A stretch of 64,000 nt of DNA, from NCBI GenBank assembly GCA_038040325.1, contig JBBPIM010000004.1:1-64000 (forward strand). Reading direction: 5' to 3'. This stretch comes from Mayfieldus profundus. GTDB taxonomy: Bacteria > Actinomycetota > Thermoleophilia > Solirubrobacterales > 70-9. Positions 16,324-24,172 of the stretch are shown here, piece by piece. The notes under the pieces were generated by a model, which saw only the letters and a program-made list of their open reading frames with translations, was not told where the DNA came from and made no database searches. Positions within the stretch are counted from its first letter, which is position 1, and each line of letters opens with the position of its first letter. The position numbers and the translations under genes are program-made.

Positions 16324-17343
16324 TCACCAAGCCGAGTCGATGATGCCCTGAATCTCGGCGCGGCCGGGAGGGTCGGGTGTGAAGCCGAGCTCGGGGCGGG
16401 CCTCGATCCCGTCCAGAGCCTCGTCGAGGCGCTCGCGGTCGGCGCCCAGCTCGCCGAGTCCGCGCTGCTCGCCGGCCAGCTCGGCAATTCGCTCGCCGAT
16501 CGAGCTTGCATCTGTCCCGATCGCCTCGGCCAGGGCGGCGATCTGGCGCGGGGCGCGCTCGCGCATCGCCTCCATCGCGCGAGGCAGGATCGCGGCGTTG
16601 GTCTCGGCATGCGGGATCTCCAGGATGCGCACCAGCGTTTGGCAGATCACGTGATGGATCGCGAAAAGCCCTGAGTCGAACGCGTATCCGCAGAGGATCG
16701 AGCCGAGCGCCAGCTGCGAGTGCTCGCGCGAGTCGCGGTCGGCGTCCAGCGCGGCGGCGATCAGGCCGGCGCCGCGCAGAGCCGCCAGCTCCGACATCGG
16801 GTTGGCAAACGGGGTGTACAGCGAGTCGGCGCCGTGCGCGAGCGCGTTCATCGCGCTGGCGCGCAGCGGCTGCTCCGGGGCGCTGGTCATCGGCCCGGGG
16901 TCGGCCAGCACGAGGTCGGGGCGGACAAGCCCGCGGGCGCGCTGCTCGGCGCCCGCCGGCAGGCGGTGGACCCCGGTCATCTCCGCGCCGGAGAGGGTGG
17001 TCGGGATCGCGGCGACCGCGGCGCCGCTGACCGCGGCGATCGCCTTGGCGGTGTCGATCACGCGCCCGCCGCCGAGGGCGACGAGGCGCTCGGCCGACAC
17101 CCGGTCGAGCAGCTCGGCCGCGATGTCGGGAACCGCTCCCGGCGGCACCTCGTGCACCGCGCCCGCCGCCGCCGCCGCCAGGTCCGGGGCGTCGCCCAGG
17201 GCCCGTTGTGTGGAGAGCAGCTCGAAGGAGTCGAAGCCGTGATCGGCGAGCAGCCCCGGCGCGGCGTCGAGCGCGCCGGCGCGAAAGACGACCGTGCGCC
17301 CCGCGTCCCTCCAGACGAAATCGCGCGTTTGGGGCAGCGTCAA
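16324..17343 (-). CDS. Iron-containing alcohol dehydrogenase (maleylacetate reductase type)
   Basis: A 339-residue group III dehydrogenase. The NAD-binding GGGRVIDTAKAIA motif is near residue 92 and the metal/substrate region includes IPTTLSGAEMTGVHRL. His residues of the iron site are in NALAHGADSLY, AIHHVICQ and IPHAETNAAIL. Length and layout fit maleylacetate reductase, which acts in (chloro)aromatic breakdown. It is coupled to the ring-cleavage-type dioxygenase upstream: its TTG start overlaps that gene's TGA as TTGA. The pair suggests aromatic or quinone metabolism. Confidence 0.85.
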   Translation of the reverse strand: MTLPQTRDFVWRDAGRTVVFRAGALDAAPGLLADHGFDSFELLSTQRALGDAPDLAAAAAGAVHEVPPGAVPDIAAELLDRVSAERLVALGGGRVIDTAKAIAAVSGAAVAAIPTTLSGAEMTGVHRLPAGAEQRARGLVRPDLVLADPGPMTSAPEQPLRASAMNALAHGADSLYTPFANPMSELAALRGAGLIAAALDADRDSREHSQLALGSILCGYAFDSGLFAIHHVICQTLVRILEIPHAETNAAILPRAMEAMRERAPRQIAALAEAIGTDASSIGERIAELAGEQRGLGELGADRERLDEALDGIEARPELGFTPDPPGRAEIQGIIDSAW

Positions 17344-18269
17344 CTGCCGCTCTCGACGGCGGCGGTGCGCGGGTTGCGGATCGGCTTCAGCTTCGGCTCG
17401 ACCTCCTCGCGCAGGTGCTCGTAGTCGGGCGGCAGGGACAGCTTCTCGCCGAGATGCTCGAGCGGCTCGTCGACTGTGAAGCCGGGACCGAGGGTGGCGA
17501 TCTCGAACAGCACCCCGCTCGGCTCGCGGAAGTAGATCGAGCGGAAGTAGAAGCGGTCGATCACGGGGGTCGGCTGGGCGCCGCCCTGGATCACGCGCTC
17601 GCGCCAGGCCAGGTGCTCGTCGATCTGCGATGCCCAGGCGATGTGGTGGACGCTGCCCGCGCCCTGCACACCAGGTTCGGCGGGCGGCTCGTCGTAGGCG
17701 TAGAGGCCGCCGCGCTTCTCGCCGCGCGCCTCCCAGCCGTCATCGGCGGGCGTGAATTCGAGCGCCTCTTCGAACAGGGCGCGGCTGGCGTCGGGCTCGG
17801 CGCTGTAGGCGCGTGCGGCGTGAAAGCCCTGCAGCGCCAGCTCGGCCGGAACCTCCGGGTGGTCGGCGATCAGCGGCTCGTCGCTGACCTCGGCGACCAG
17901 AAGCTCGTGCTCGAGGCCCTCGGGGTCGGCGAAGCGCAGGCTGTCGTCCTCGCGCTCGGACTCTGTGTCGTGCTTGGCGAGGCGCTCGGCCCAAAAGTCG
18001 AGCGAGTCGGTCGAGGCGACGCGCCAGACGATGCGGTGGATCATGCCGGCGCCGGCGCGGCCCTCGGGGATCCCGGGGTACTCGAAGAAGGTGAGGTCGG
18101 AGCCGGGGTCGCCCTTCTCGTCGGCGTAGAAGAGGTGGTAGACGGTCGGGTTGTCCTGGTTGACCGTCTTCTTGACCAGGCGCAGCCCCAGCACCCCCGC
18201 GTAGAAGTCGACGTTGCGCTGCCCGTCCTCGGTGATCGCGGTGATGTGGTGGATTCCCTCGAGTTTCAT
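17340..18269 (-). CDS. VOC family ring-cleaving dioxygenase (MhqO-like)
   Basis: A 309-residue protein with two vicinal-oxygen-chelate domains (about residues 1-140 and 145-270). Metal ligands are suggested by LEGIHHITAI, AGSVHHIAWA and a Glu in REPSGVLFEIATLGPGF. It matches hydroquinone/catechol dioxygenases such as MhqO. ATG 18269 is the natural start, with AAAGG upstream. A perfect palindromic operator (18285-18302) lies just ahead. It is followed by the iron dehydrogenase with a TTGA overlap, forming a likely quinone or aromatic detoxification operon. Confidence 0.88.
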   Translation of the reverse strand: MKLEGIHHITAITEDGQRNVDFYAGVLGLRLVKKTVNQDNPTVYHLFYADEKGDPGSDLTFFEYPGIPEGRAGAGMIHRIVWRVASTDSLDFWAERLAKHDTESEREDDSLRFADPEGLEHELLVAEVSDEPLIADHPEVPAELALQGFHAARAYSAEPDASRALFEEALEFTPADDGWEARGEKRGGLYAYDEPPAEPGVQGAGSVHHIAWASQIDEHLAWRERVIQGGAQPTPVIDRFYFRSIYFREPSGVLFEIATLGPGFTVDEPLEHLGEKLSLPPDYEHLREEVEPKLKPIRNPRTAAVESGS

Positions 18270-18284
18270 GTTGCCTTTCGTGGA

Positions 18285-18302
18285 TACTTGACTACTCAAG
18301 TA
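18285..18302. promoter_or_regulatory. Palindromic operator for the VOC dioxygenase operon
   Basis: TACTTGA and TCAAGTA form a perfect seven-base inverted repeat with a four-base spacer, 16 bases upstream of the dioxygenase start. Size and symmetry fit a MarR- or HxlR-type repressor that responds to quinones or phenols. No such regulator gene is in the window. Confidence 0.65.
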
Positions 18303-18362
18303 TTGCACACAGGGGTGGCTGCCCTGCAGCTACCCAGGGTGGCGATCCAAGTCAGGTCGGAG

Positions 18363-18435
18363 AGCCCGGAGCGGGAATCGAACCCGCAGCCTCGGCTTTA
18401 CAAGAGCCGTGCTCTACCAATTGAGCTATCCGGGC
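18363..18435 (-). tRNA. tRNA-Thr (anticodon TGT)
   Basis: A complete 73-base cloverleaf. The acceptor stem is GCCCGGA/TCCGGGC. The D arm is GCTC/GAGC. The anticodon stem CGGCT/AGCCG closes the loop CTTGTAA, with anticodon TGT. The T arm GCGGG/CCCGC closes TTCGATT. The discriminator base is T and CCA is not encoded. It lies between the dioxygenase gene and the holin-phosphodiesterase gene. Confidence 0.97.
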
Positions 18436-18455
18436 AGCGGCGCACTCGCGCTCAC

Positions 18456-20489
18456 TCAATTTAGCCCTACCCCAGGTCCCTGCGCCAGCCACCCCTTGAA
18501 CATCCGGTGCACCGCAGCGGCGCCGACCAGCGGCTGGTCGGGCACGGGGTAGCCGGCGGGCGCGAGCACGAACGGGTGCGACTGGGTGCCGCCGATGCCG
18601 CCGTGGCTGCCGATCAGCTCCTCGAACGCCGCGACCTCGCCGGTAGAGGGGTCGTAGAGGCTGCCGACCAGCAGGTCGGGGCAGTGCTCGAAGGCGTGGT
18701 TGCGGAGCAGGTGGCGTGCTGCGTTGGGCCCGAAGTGCGCCAGCGGGTCTTCACCCTCGAGCTGGCCGCCGCCCGCCCCATCCAGCCGGCGCTCACCCGC
18801 GCCGCCGAGCACGATCGCTCCACCGTCGCCGGAACGGACCATCACCCAGCCGACTCCCTCGTGGCCGGCGACGCCCGCCAGCAGCCGCGGGCAGCGTGCG
18901 TCGATCTCCTCGCGGGTCAGTCGGTGCTTGCTCTCCGTGAAGTAGACGAGCCCGAGGTTGCCCGACGCCATCACCAGCAGCTCCGGCGCCTCCGCGCCGG
19001 CGGGCGGCTCCTCCTCCCCCGGCCCCAGCGCCATCTCGCCGTCCTCCATCCGCCTCGACGCCAGCCTGCTCAGCCCCCGCGAGTCGCGCAGCTCGTCTGT
19101 CAGCGCCGCATTGAGGTGCGCCCAGCCCTCGTCCTCCTCGGCCGCGGCGTCCACCGACATGCCCGGCTCGGACAGTCCCCGCACGAGCTCCTCCAGCGTC
19201 TCCCCGTAGCGCTGCTTGAAGGTCGCGCCGTTGCTCTGCCCGTGGTCGGAGAGGACAACGAGGTCGTAGTCCCGGTCGGCCAGCGACGCGGCGCGCGCGA
19301 TGTGCCCGAACTGGTGGTCGAGCCGCTCCAGCACCTTCAGAGCGTCCGGCGCCTCGCTCCCCGAATGATGGGCCACCTCGTCGTAGCCGACGAAGGTCGC
19401 GTAGGCGCAGGGCACCCCCGCGAACAGGTCGCCGATCAGCGCGTAGACGGCGAGGTCGCGAAGCACCACCGTGGTCGACGCTCGCAGCAGCGGATACGAC
19501 CCACCCCGCTTCAACCGCGGCTGCACGCGCCCCAGCCGCGCCCTCCACAAAGCCCGCTTCTCGGCCAGCACGTCGAGCGTGACCAGCATCAGCGTGCGGG
19601 TGAAGCTGTATGGGTCGGCGAAGAACGAGTCGTAGTCGATCGCGCGCTCGCGTCGCAGGTCGCCGCGCAGCGAGCTCAGTGTGAAGGCCGTGTAGGCGGC
19701 GTCGCCGGAGAGCAGGTTGCCGCGGCTCCCCCCTCCCTCGCACAGGAGCCCGTTGCCGTCGGAGACCCGCCGCTCGATCTCGGCGGCGTCGTCGAGATGG
19801 TTGGAGACCATCGTGCGGCCGCTGTCACGCTCGTACCAGCGGAAGGCCGGCATCCCCTCGTTGGTGCCGTGCAGCAGGCCCGCCTGGCTGGCGCCGGTCT
19901 GCGAGGAGAGGTCGCACTCCCACTCGACCAGGCGGTGGCTGCCGCTCTGCAGCCACGTTGCGATCGTCGGCACATGCCCCGACTCGATGGCGCGGCGCAG
20001 CACGTCGGCGGCGAGGCCGTCGATCTCGAGGAAGAACAGCCCGCGGCCATCGCCAACGTCGGCCGGCGCGCGGCGGCGGGCGCGGCGCCGGATCACCGTC
20101 AGGTAGTAGGTGCCCTCGTCGTCGAGCCCGGCGATGGCGGTGGTCGCCGAGGCGGCGATCGTGAGGACGAAGGCGGCGATGATCCCGGTCGCGATCCCGT
20201 CCACGGCCAACCCTTGGTCGAAGTTCGAGACGGCCACCACGATCGCGCCGTTCAGAACCAGCGCGAACAACCCGCCGGTGAACAGCGCCAGCTTCAGCGT
20301 CAGCCGGACCAGCAGCGGATAGAGCAGCGCGTTCAGCAACGCGATGAGCGCAACGGCCACGATCGCCCCGCCGAGGCTGTCGATCGCCATCCCGGGAAGG
20401 ATCCAGGCCAGAAGCAGCAGCGCCAGTGCCTGGGCGACGCCGATCAGGGCGACCCGGATCACCTGTTGTCTGCGGCTCGGCAGCTTCAC
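18456..20489 (-). CDS. Phage-holin-like (PF04020-type) membrane domain fused to a type I phosphodiesterase / nucleotide pyrophosphatase-like domain
   Basis: A 677-residue membrane enzyme. Residues 1-130 contain four hydrophobic helices resembling the PF04020 'phage holin family' membrane domain (PGMAIDSLGGAIVAVALIALLNALLYPLL). From about residue 150 the alkaline-phosphatase-fold domain starts with GLFFLEIDGLAADVL, has the nucleophile region SSQTGASQAGLLHGTNEGMPAFRWYE, and metal ligands in VGYDEVAHHSG, VVLSDHGQSNG and SHGGIGGTQSHPF. It probably hydrolyses a phosphodiester or sulfate ester at the membrane. Despite the family name no link to phage is implied. Substrate unknown. Confidence 0.85.
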   Translation of the reverse strand: MKLPSRRQQVIRVALIGVAQALALLLLAWILPGMAIDSLGGAIVAVALIALLNALLYPLLVRLTLKLALFTGGLFALVLNGAIVVAVSNFDQGLAVDGIATGIIAAFVLTIAASATTAIAGLDDEGTYYLTVIRRRARRRAPADVGDGRGLFFLEIDGLAADVLRRAIESGHVPTIATWLQSGSHRLVEWECDLSSQTGASQAGLLHGTNEGMPAFRWYERDSGRTMVSNHLDDAAEIERRVSDGNGLLCEGGGSRGNLLSGDAAYTAFTLSSLRGDLRRERAIDYDSFFADPYSFTRTLMLVTLDVLAEKRALWRARLGRVQPRLKRGGSYPLLRASTTVVLRDLAVYALIGDLFAGVPCAYATFVGYDEVAHHSGSEAPDALKVLERLDHQFGHIARAASLADRDYDLVVLSDHGQSNGATFKQRYGETLEELVRGLSEPGMSVDAAAEEDEGWAHLNAALTDELRDSRGLSRLASRRMEDGEMALGPGEEEPPAGAEAPELLVMASGNLGLVYFTESKHRLTREEIDARCPRLLAGVAGHEGVGWVMVRSGDGGAIVLGGAGERRLDGAGGGQLEGEDPLAHFGPNAARHLLRNHAFEHCPDLLVGSLYDPSTGEVAAFEELIGSHGGIGGTQSHPFVLAPAGYPVPDQPLVGAAAVHRMFKGWLAQGPGVGLN

Positions 20490-20508
20490 CGTCTCCCTTG
20501 AGAGGAGG

Positions 20509-21261
20509 TCAGGCTATCGGCAGCCGCTCCAGCGGCTCGAGGATCCGCACCTCGACCTCCGGCGCCTCCTGCGCGGCAAGCCGCAGCAGCTCGTGCGGAG
20601 GGTCGGTGAGCCAGCGGGGGCGCTTTCGCTGCAGGTGCAGCGGCACCAGCGTCCCCCAGTGGATCGGCACGCAGAGCCGGGGGCGGATCCGGCGCAGCGC
20701 CTCCACCGCTTGCTCGGGGTCGAGATGTCCGGTCGCGGCCCGCGGCCCCCATCCCCAGACAGGGAGCAGGGCCACGTCCACGGGGCCGATCTGCGACATC
20801 TCCTCGAACAGCTCGGTGTCGCCGGCGAAGTAGACCGAGCGCGTCCCCTCGATCACGAAGCCGAGTGCCTCGCCGGCCCGAGCGAGGGGATGCCGACGCG
20901 GATCGTGTGCCGCCGGGACCGCGCGTACGCGCAATGGGCCGACCTGGGTCGCTTCACCGGCCCGGACCTCGACAACCTCGCGGCGGCTGAAGCGCAATGT
21001 CCTTCGCGTCCCGGCGGGCCCGATCAGCGGGATATCGGCGGGCAGCAGGCGCAGCGAGCGCCGGTCGAGGTGGTCGGGATGCAGGTGGGAGACCAGGATC
21101 GCATCGGACTCTCCCGCCGGCGCGGGGTCGGGCGCCGGGTGCAGGCGGCGGAGATGCAGCACGCGCTCCCTCAGCAGCGGGTCGGTGACGATTCGCGCGC
21201 CGTCGATCTCGACCAGCACAGTCGAGTGGCCGAGCCAGGTGATCGCGCCAGCTTGCTCCAC
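20509..21261 (-). CDS. MBL-fold metallo-hydrolase (UlaG / NAPE-PLD-like)
   Basis: A 250-residue beta-lactamase-fold hydrolase. The start ITWLGHSTVLVEIDGARIVTDPLL is typical of the UlaG/NAPE-PLD branch. SHLHPDHLD is the metal motif HxHxDH. A later Asp lies in YFAGDTELF and a His in CVPIHWGTLVPLHL. It has no signal peptide. GTG is the start. It diverges from the DedA gene with a 23-base gap, so the promoters overlap. The substrate cannot be told. Confidence 0.88.
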   Translation of the reverse strand: MEQAGAITWLGHSTVLVEIDGARIVTDPLLRERVLHLRRLHPAPDPAPAGESDAILVSHLHPDHLDRRSLRLLPADIPLIGPAGTRRTLRFSRREVVEVRAGEATQVGPLRVRAVPAAHDPRRHPLARAGEALGFVIEGTRSVYFAGDTELFEEMSQIGPVDVALLPVWGWGPRAATGHLDPEQAVEALRRIRPRLCVPIHWGTLVPLHLQRKRPRWLTDPPHELLRLAAQEAPEVEVRILEPLERLPIA

Positions 21262-21270
21262 CTCGCGGGC

Positions 21271-21276
21271 TAGCCT
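21271..21276 (+). promoter_or_regulatory. Leaderless -10 box TAGCCT for the DedA gene
   Basis: It lies eight bases before the ATG at 21285, in the 23-base gap shared with the divergent MBL gene. The reverse strand carries TAGGCT ten bases ahead of the MBL GTG. Confidence 0.4.
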
Positions 21277-21284
21277 ACGGGGCG

Positions 21285-21941
21285 ATGCTAGGGGTCACGA
21301 TCTTCGCCCTGCTGCTTGTCGCCGGGCTGACCGACGGTGGCGGAACGATCCAGGCAGGCGAGAACCCGGCCACCTCCTATCTGACCGAGTTCCTGTTCGT
21401 GGCCGGCGACGGCATCTTCCCGGTGCTGCCGGGCGAGACGACGATCAACACCGCGGCCGTGCTGGCGTCCGAGGGCAACCTCTCGCTGCCGCTGGTGATC
21501 CTGGCCGGTGCACTCGGGGCGATTGCCGGCGACTCGATCGTCTACACGGTCGGGCGCCGCGGCCACGGCTGGGCGCGGCAGCGGATCGCCCGGGTCGCCG
21601 ACGAGGACCGCATGAAGCGGGTCGAACGACTGTTCGGGCGGCGCGGGCCGATCATCGTCGCGCTGGGCCGGTTCTGCCCGGGGCTGCGGCTCGTCACCAG
21701 CTTCACCGCCGGAATGACCCAGATGCCCGTGCGGCGCTACTTGCCGCCGCTCGCGCTCGGCGCCACGGTCTGGTCCACCTACTGCTCGTTTCTCGGCTAC
21801 TGGGCCGGGCAGACCTTCGACGGCAAGATCTGGGTCTCAATCGCGGTCTCGACGGTCGCCAGCGCTGCGCTGCTGGGATCCGTCGGCTACCTGGAGCGGC
21901 GCTCGCGCCGCCAACAGGAAGGGACGGCGCCAACCACGTGA
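21285..21941 (+). CDS. DedA family membrane protein
   Basis: A 218-residue membrane protein with the SNARE-associated/DedA domain. Visible signatures are GDGIFPVLPGETTINTAAVLA, LGAIAGDSIVYTVGRRGHGWARQR and GRFCPGLRLVTSFTAGMTQMPVRRYL, with the conserved Gly-Arg-Phe and Arg residues. Recent work on other bacteria gives DedA proteins a role in flipping undecaprenyl phosphate or phosphatidylethanolamine. Which lipid applies here is not known. Followed by a clear terminator. Confidence 0.92.
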   Translation: MLGVTIFALLLVAGLTDGGGTIQAGENPATSYLTEFLFVAGDGIFPVLPGETTINTAAVLASEGNLSLPLVILAGALGAIAGDSIVYTVGRRGHGWARQRIARVADEDRMKRVERLFGRRGPIIVALGRFCPGLRLVTSFTAGMTQMPVRRYLPPLALGATVWSTYCSFLGYWAGQTFDGKIWVSIAVSTVASAALLGSVGYLERRSRRQQEGTAPTT

Positions 21942-21969
21942 GAAGGCCCGCCGTTCGGCGGGCCCTCTC
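21940..21969. terminator. Terminator between DedA and the acidic secreted protein
   Basis: A nine-base stem GGCCCGCCG with CGGCGGGCC, extended by GAGA/TCTC across one mismatch, around a tiny TT loop. It follows the DedA stop and serves convergent genes. Confidence 0.75.
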
Positions 21970-22006
21970 GTTCCTCTGCTGAACCGGACCCCTCTGGGGC
22001 CTTCAG

Positions 22007-22582
22007 CTAGAAGTCTGAATCGTCATCGCCGAGGTCCTCTTCCTCGTCGCCGAGGTCCTCTTCCTCGTCGCCCTCGTCATCGCTGCAGGTGGCGAAAGCG
22101 CGGGACAGGCGCTCGGGGTCTTCCTCGCCGAGATCGTCGCCCTCGCCCTCGAAGAAGTCGTCGTCACCAATGAGGTCTTCGTCGTCGAGCAGATCCTCGG
22201 GGCAGACCTGGCCCAGTGACTTGCGAAGCTTCTCGCTGATGCACCTGGCCAGCGCCTTGGGCTGGCTGCGGCTCGACCGGTACTTGCGGGCGAACGGGTC
22301 CCTGCCCATCCGGCGGCGCTCCTGCTTGCAGGACCTGGCCATCGGCTGCGCGAGCTGCTTGACGAAGCGCTTGCAGGCCGGCGCGGCGGGCGAGCCGTAT
22401 TTCGCCCCGAAGGCCTCGCCGCCGACAGCGTTGCGTTCCTTGGAGCAGGTCTGCGCGGCGACCGCGGCCACCACGCCCCTGGTTCCGCCTCCACCCTTGG
22501 CGATCGCGGAACCGGCCGGCACCAGCAGTGCCGACGCAAGAATCGCTGCCGTGAGCGATGCCCGTCGCATGGGCAGTCTCAT
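22007..22582 (-). CDS. Secreted Cys-containing protein with acidic repeat tail
   Basis: A 191-residue exported protein (187 if translation starts at the second ATG, 22570). The signal peptide covers about residues 1-28 (SLTAAILASALLVPAGSAIA). The mature domain has five Cys and basic patches (CKQERRRMGRDPFARKYR). The last ~60 residues are mostly Asp and Glu, with a repeated EEEDLGD unit. No known family. An acidic tail of this kind could bind calcium or cations, and the neighbouring gene pair also encodes a calcium-repeat-like protein. This is inference. Confidence 0.78.
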   Translation of the reverse strand: MRLPMRRASLTAAILASALLVPAGSAIAKGGGGTRGVVAAVAAQTCSKERNAVGGEAFGAKYGSPAAPACKRFVKQLAQPMARSCKQERRRMGRDPFARKYRSSRSQPKALARCISEKLRKSLGQVCPEDLLDDEDLIGDDDFFEGEGDDLGEEDPERLSRAFATCSDDEGDEEEDLGDEEEDLGDDDSDF

Positions 22583-22684
22583 CGGAGCGCGCCGCCCGCA
22601 CCTGAATCCCGCCCGGCCGTGCCTGGACCGATGTACCGAGACGCAGACTCGCCACGGCGGGCGATTACTGATTAGTGATGACCG

Positions 22685-24172
22685 CTACCTGTATTGGGTG
22701 CTCTGGCGTAGCGCCCGCCTGAAGCTGTCGGGGTTGCGGAAGATCCGCGAGTAGGTGGGCTTCTTCACCTCGTAGCCCATCCGGTCCAGGAACCCCGATG
22801 TCTCGAGGTCGACCAGGTCGTGCGGCTTGCGGCGCCCGGTGGGACGCTGCAGCGAGCACGGGGTCGCGGCGATCGTCTGCGGGTCGGGAATATCGGGGCG
22901 GTTGAAGTTCGGCGAATTCCAGTCGAACGTGCGCCCGATGTTGAACGCGTAGCGGTGGCGCTTGTTGAGGGCGCCTAGGCCGAACCTGTAGGAGATCAGC
23001 TTCAGGATCGACTCGAACGTGCAGGACGCATGGTTCACCCGGCCACGCTTCACGTAGGGCGATACCACCACCGCCGGGACCCGGAAGCCGGTCATCCCGA
23101 AGTCCTCGTAGAGGTCCCTGCTGCGGCGGTCGTCGGGCACGAAGTGAGGCCGCGCGTGGTCGAAGAACCCTCCCCACTCGTCATAGACGATGAACAGCGC
23201 CCCGCGCTTGAATTGCGGGGAGTCGATGAAGGCGTGTACCACGTCCGACATGAACGCCTGCCCCAGGCGCACGTCGCCGTGCGGGTGCTCGTCGGCCGAG
23301 ACGCCGTCACCGCCGCCGCCGTCCTTGAACGGCGGGTCGACGTAGCTGATGTTGGGCAGGTTGCCCGCCGCCGCCCGCGTGTAGTAGTTGCCGATCGGCT
23401 GGGTGATGGCCAATCCCTTCGGCCCGTACAGCGCCGACACCGGCAGGTCGGAGTTGAAGTAGGTGCCGCTGACACCCTTGCTCGCCGCGCGGTCGAAGAT
23501 CGTCTCCCAGCTGTTGGCCTGCTGAATGTTGCTCTTCTGCCCGCCTGACTGCGCCGACCACATGTAGTGCCGGTTCGGGTAGGTCGAGGCCATGATCGAG
23601 CAGAAGAAACGGTCGTAGAGCTGGAAGGCGCCTGCCGCGTGGGGGATGAAGTCGAGGTCGGACTTCAGGTAGTAGCCGGCGGCAAAGGAGTCGCTGCCAT
23701 CCCCGGCCTGGTTTCCTTGGACGAAGCCGTTCATCTGGCCGCCCCCGTACTGGTGGCGGCCGCCGTTCCATCCGTGGTCGGGGTCGCGGAAGTCGCAACC
23801 CTGGAAGTCCGGCGTGAGATGGTGTGTGGCGACGGGGTTGCCGGCGGCGTCGGGGTAGACAAGCCCTGCATTGCGCCCGTCCGCCTTCGGGTGCCAGCCG
23901 AAGTAGTGGTCGAAGGAGCGGTTCTCCATCATCAGCACCACGAAGGTGTCGATCGGCATGTTCCTCGGGCTGGGCAGCTTCACCCTGCCCTGGAAGCGCG
24001 CCGCGGCGCGCACCAGCTCGTCGGGCGGCAGCATGCCGGCCAGCGCGGCGCCCCCGGCCAGCGCGGCGGTGCGGCCGAGGAAATCGCGCCTGCGCATCGC
24101 CTCATCCGGGTGCTCGGCCTCGAACTGCTCGGCGAGCTCCGGGTCACGCAGGTCAACGCCGTCGGGCTTCAT
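22685..24172 (-). CDS. Tat-exported phosphoesterase (phospholipase C / acid phosphatase AcpA family)
   Basis: A 495-residue secreted hydrolase of the PF04185 group. The Tat signal RRRDFLGRTAALAGGAALAGM is at about residues 27-48. The metal/nucleophile motif MMENRSFDHYFGWHP is near residue 90. Later motifs include VYDEWGGFFDHARPHFVPDD and the C-terminal RFGLGALNKRHRYAFN. Members cleave phospholipids or phosphate monoesters outside the cell. ATG 24172 overlaps the stop of the RTX-like gene as ATGA, so the two are coupled. Confidence 0.92.
   Translation of the reverse strand: MKPDGVDLRDPELAEQFEAEHPDEAMRRRDFLGRTAALAGGAALAGMLPPDELVRAAARFQGRVKLPSPRNMPIDTFVVLMMENRSFDHYFGWHPKADGRNAGLVYPDAAGNPVATHHLTPDFQGCDFRDPDHGWNGGRHQYGGGQMNGFVQGNQAGDGSDSFAAGYYLKSDLDFIPHAAGAFQLYDRFFCSIMASTYPNRHYMWSAQSGGQKSNIQQANSWETIFDRAASKGVSGTYFNSDLPVSALYGPKGLAITQPIGNYYTRAAAGNLPNISYVDPPFKDGGGGDGVSADEHPHGDVRLGQAFMSDVVHAFIDSPQFKRGALFIVYDEWGGFFDHARPHFVPDDRRSRDLYEDFGMTGFRVPAVVVSPYVKRGRVNHASCTFESILKLISYRFGLGALNKRHRYAFNIGRTFDWNSPNFNRPDIPDPQTIAATPCSLQRPTGRRKPHDLVDLETSGFLDRMGYEVKKPTYSRIFRNPDSFRRALRQSTQYR

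Noticed and set aside
18335..18347. A 13-base match (GGGTGGCGATCCA) to the structured element near 29414
   Set aside because: Too short to establish a relation, and flanking bases do not match.
18456..20489. Prophage remnant suggested by the holin-like domain
   Set aside because: The PF04020 name is historical. No other phage gene, integrase or attachment site is nearby.
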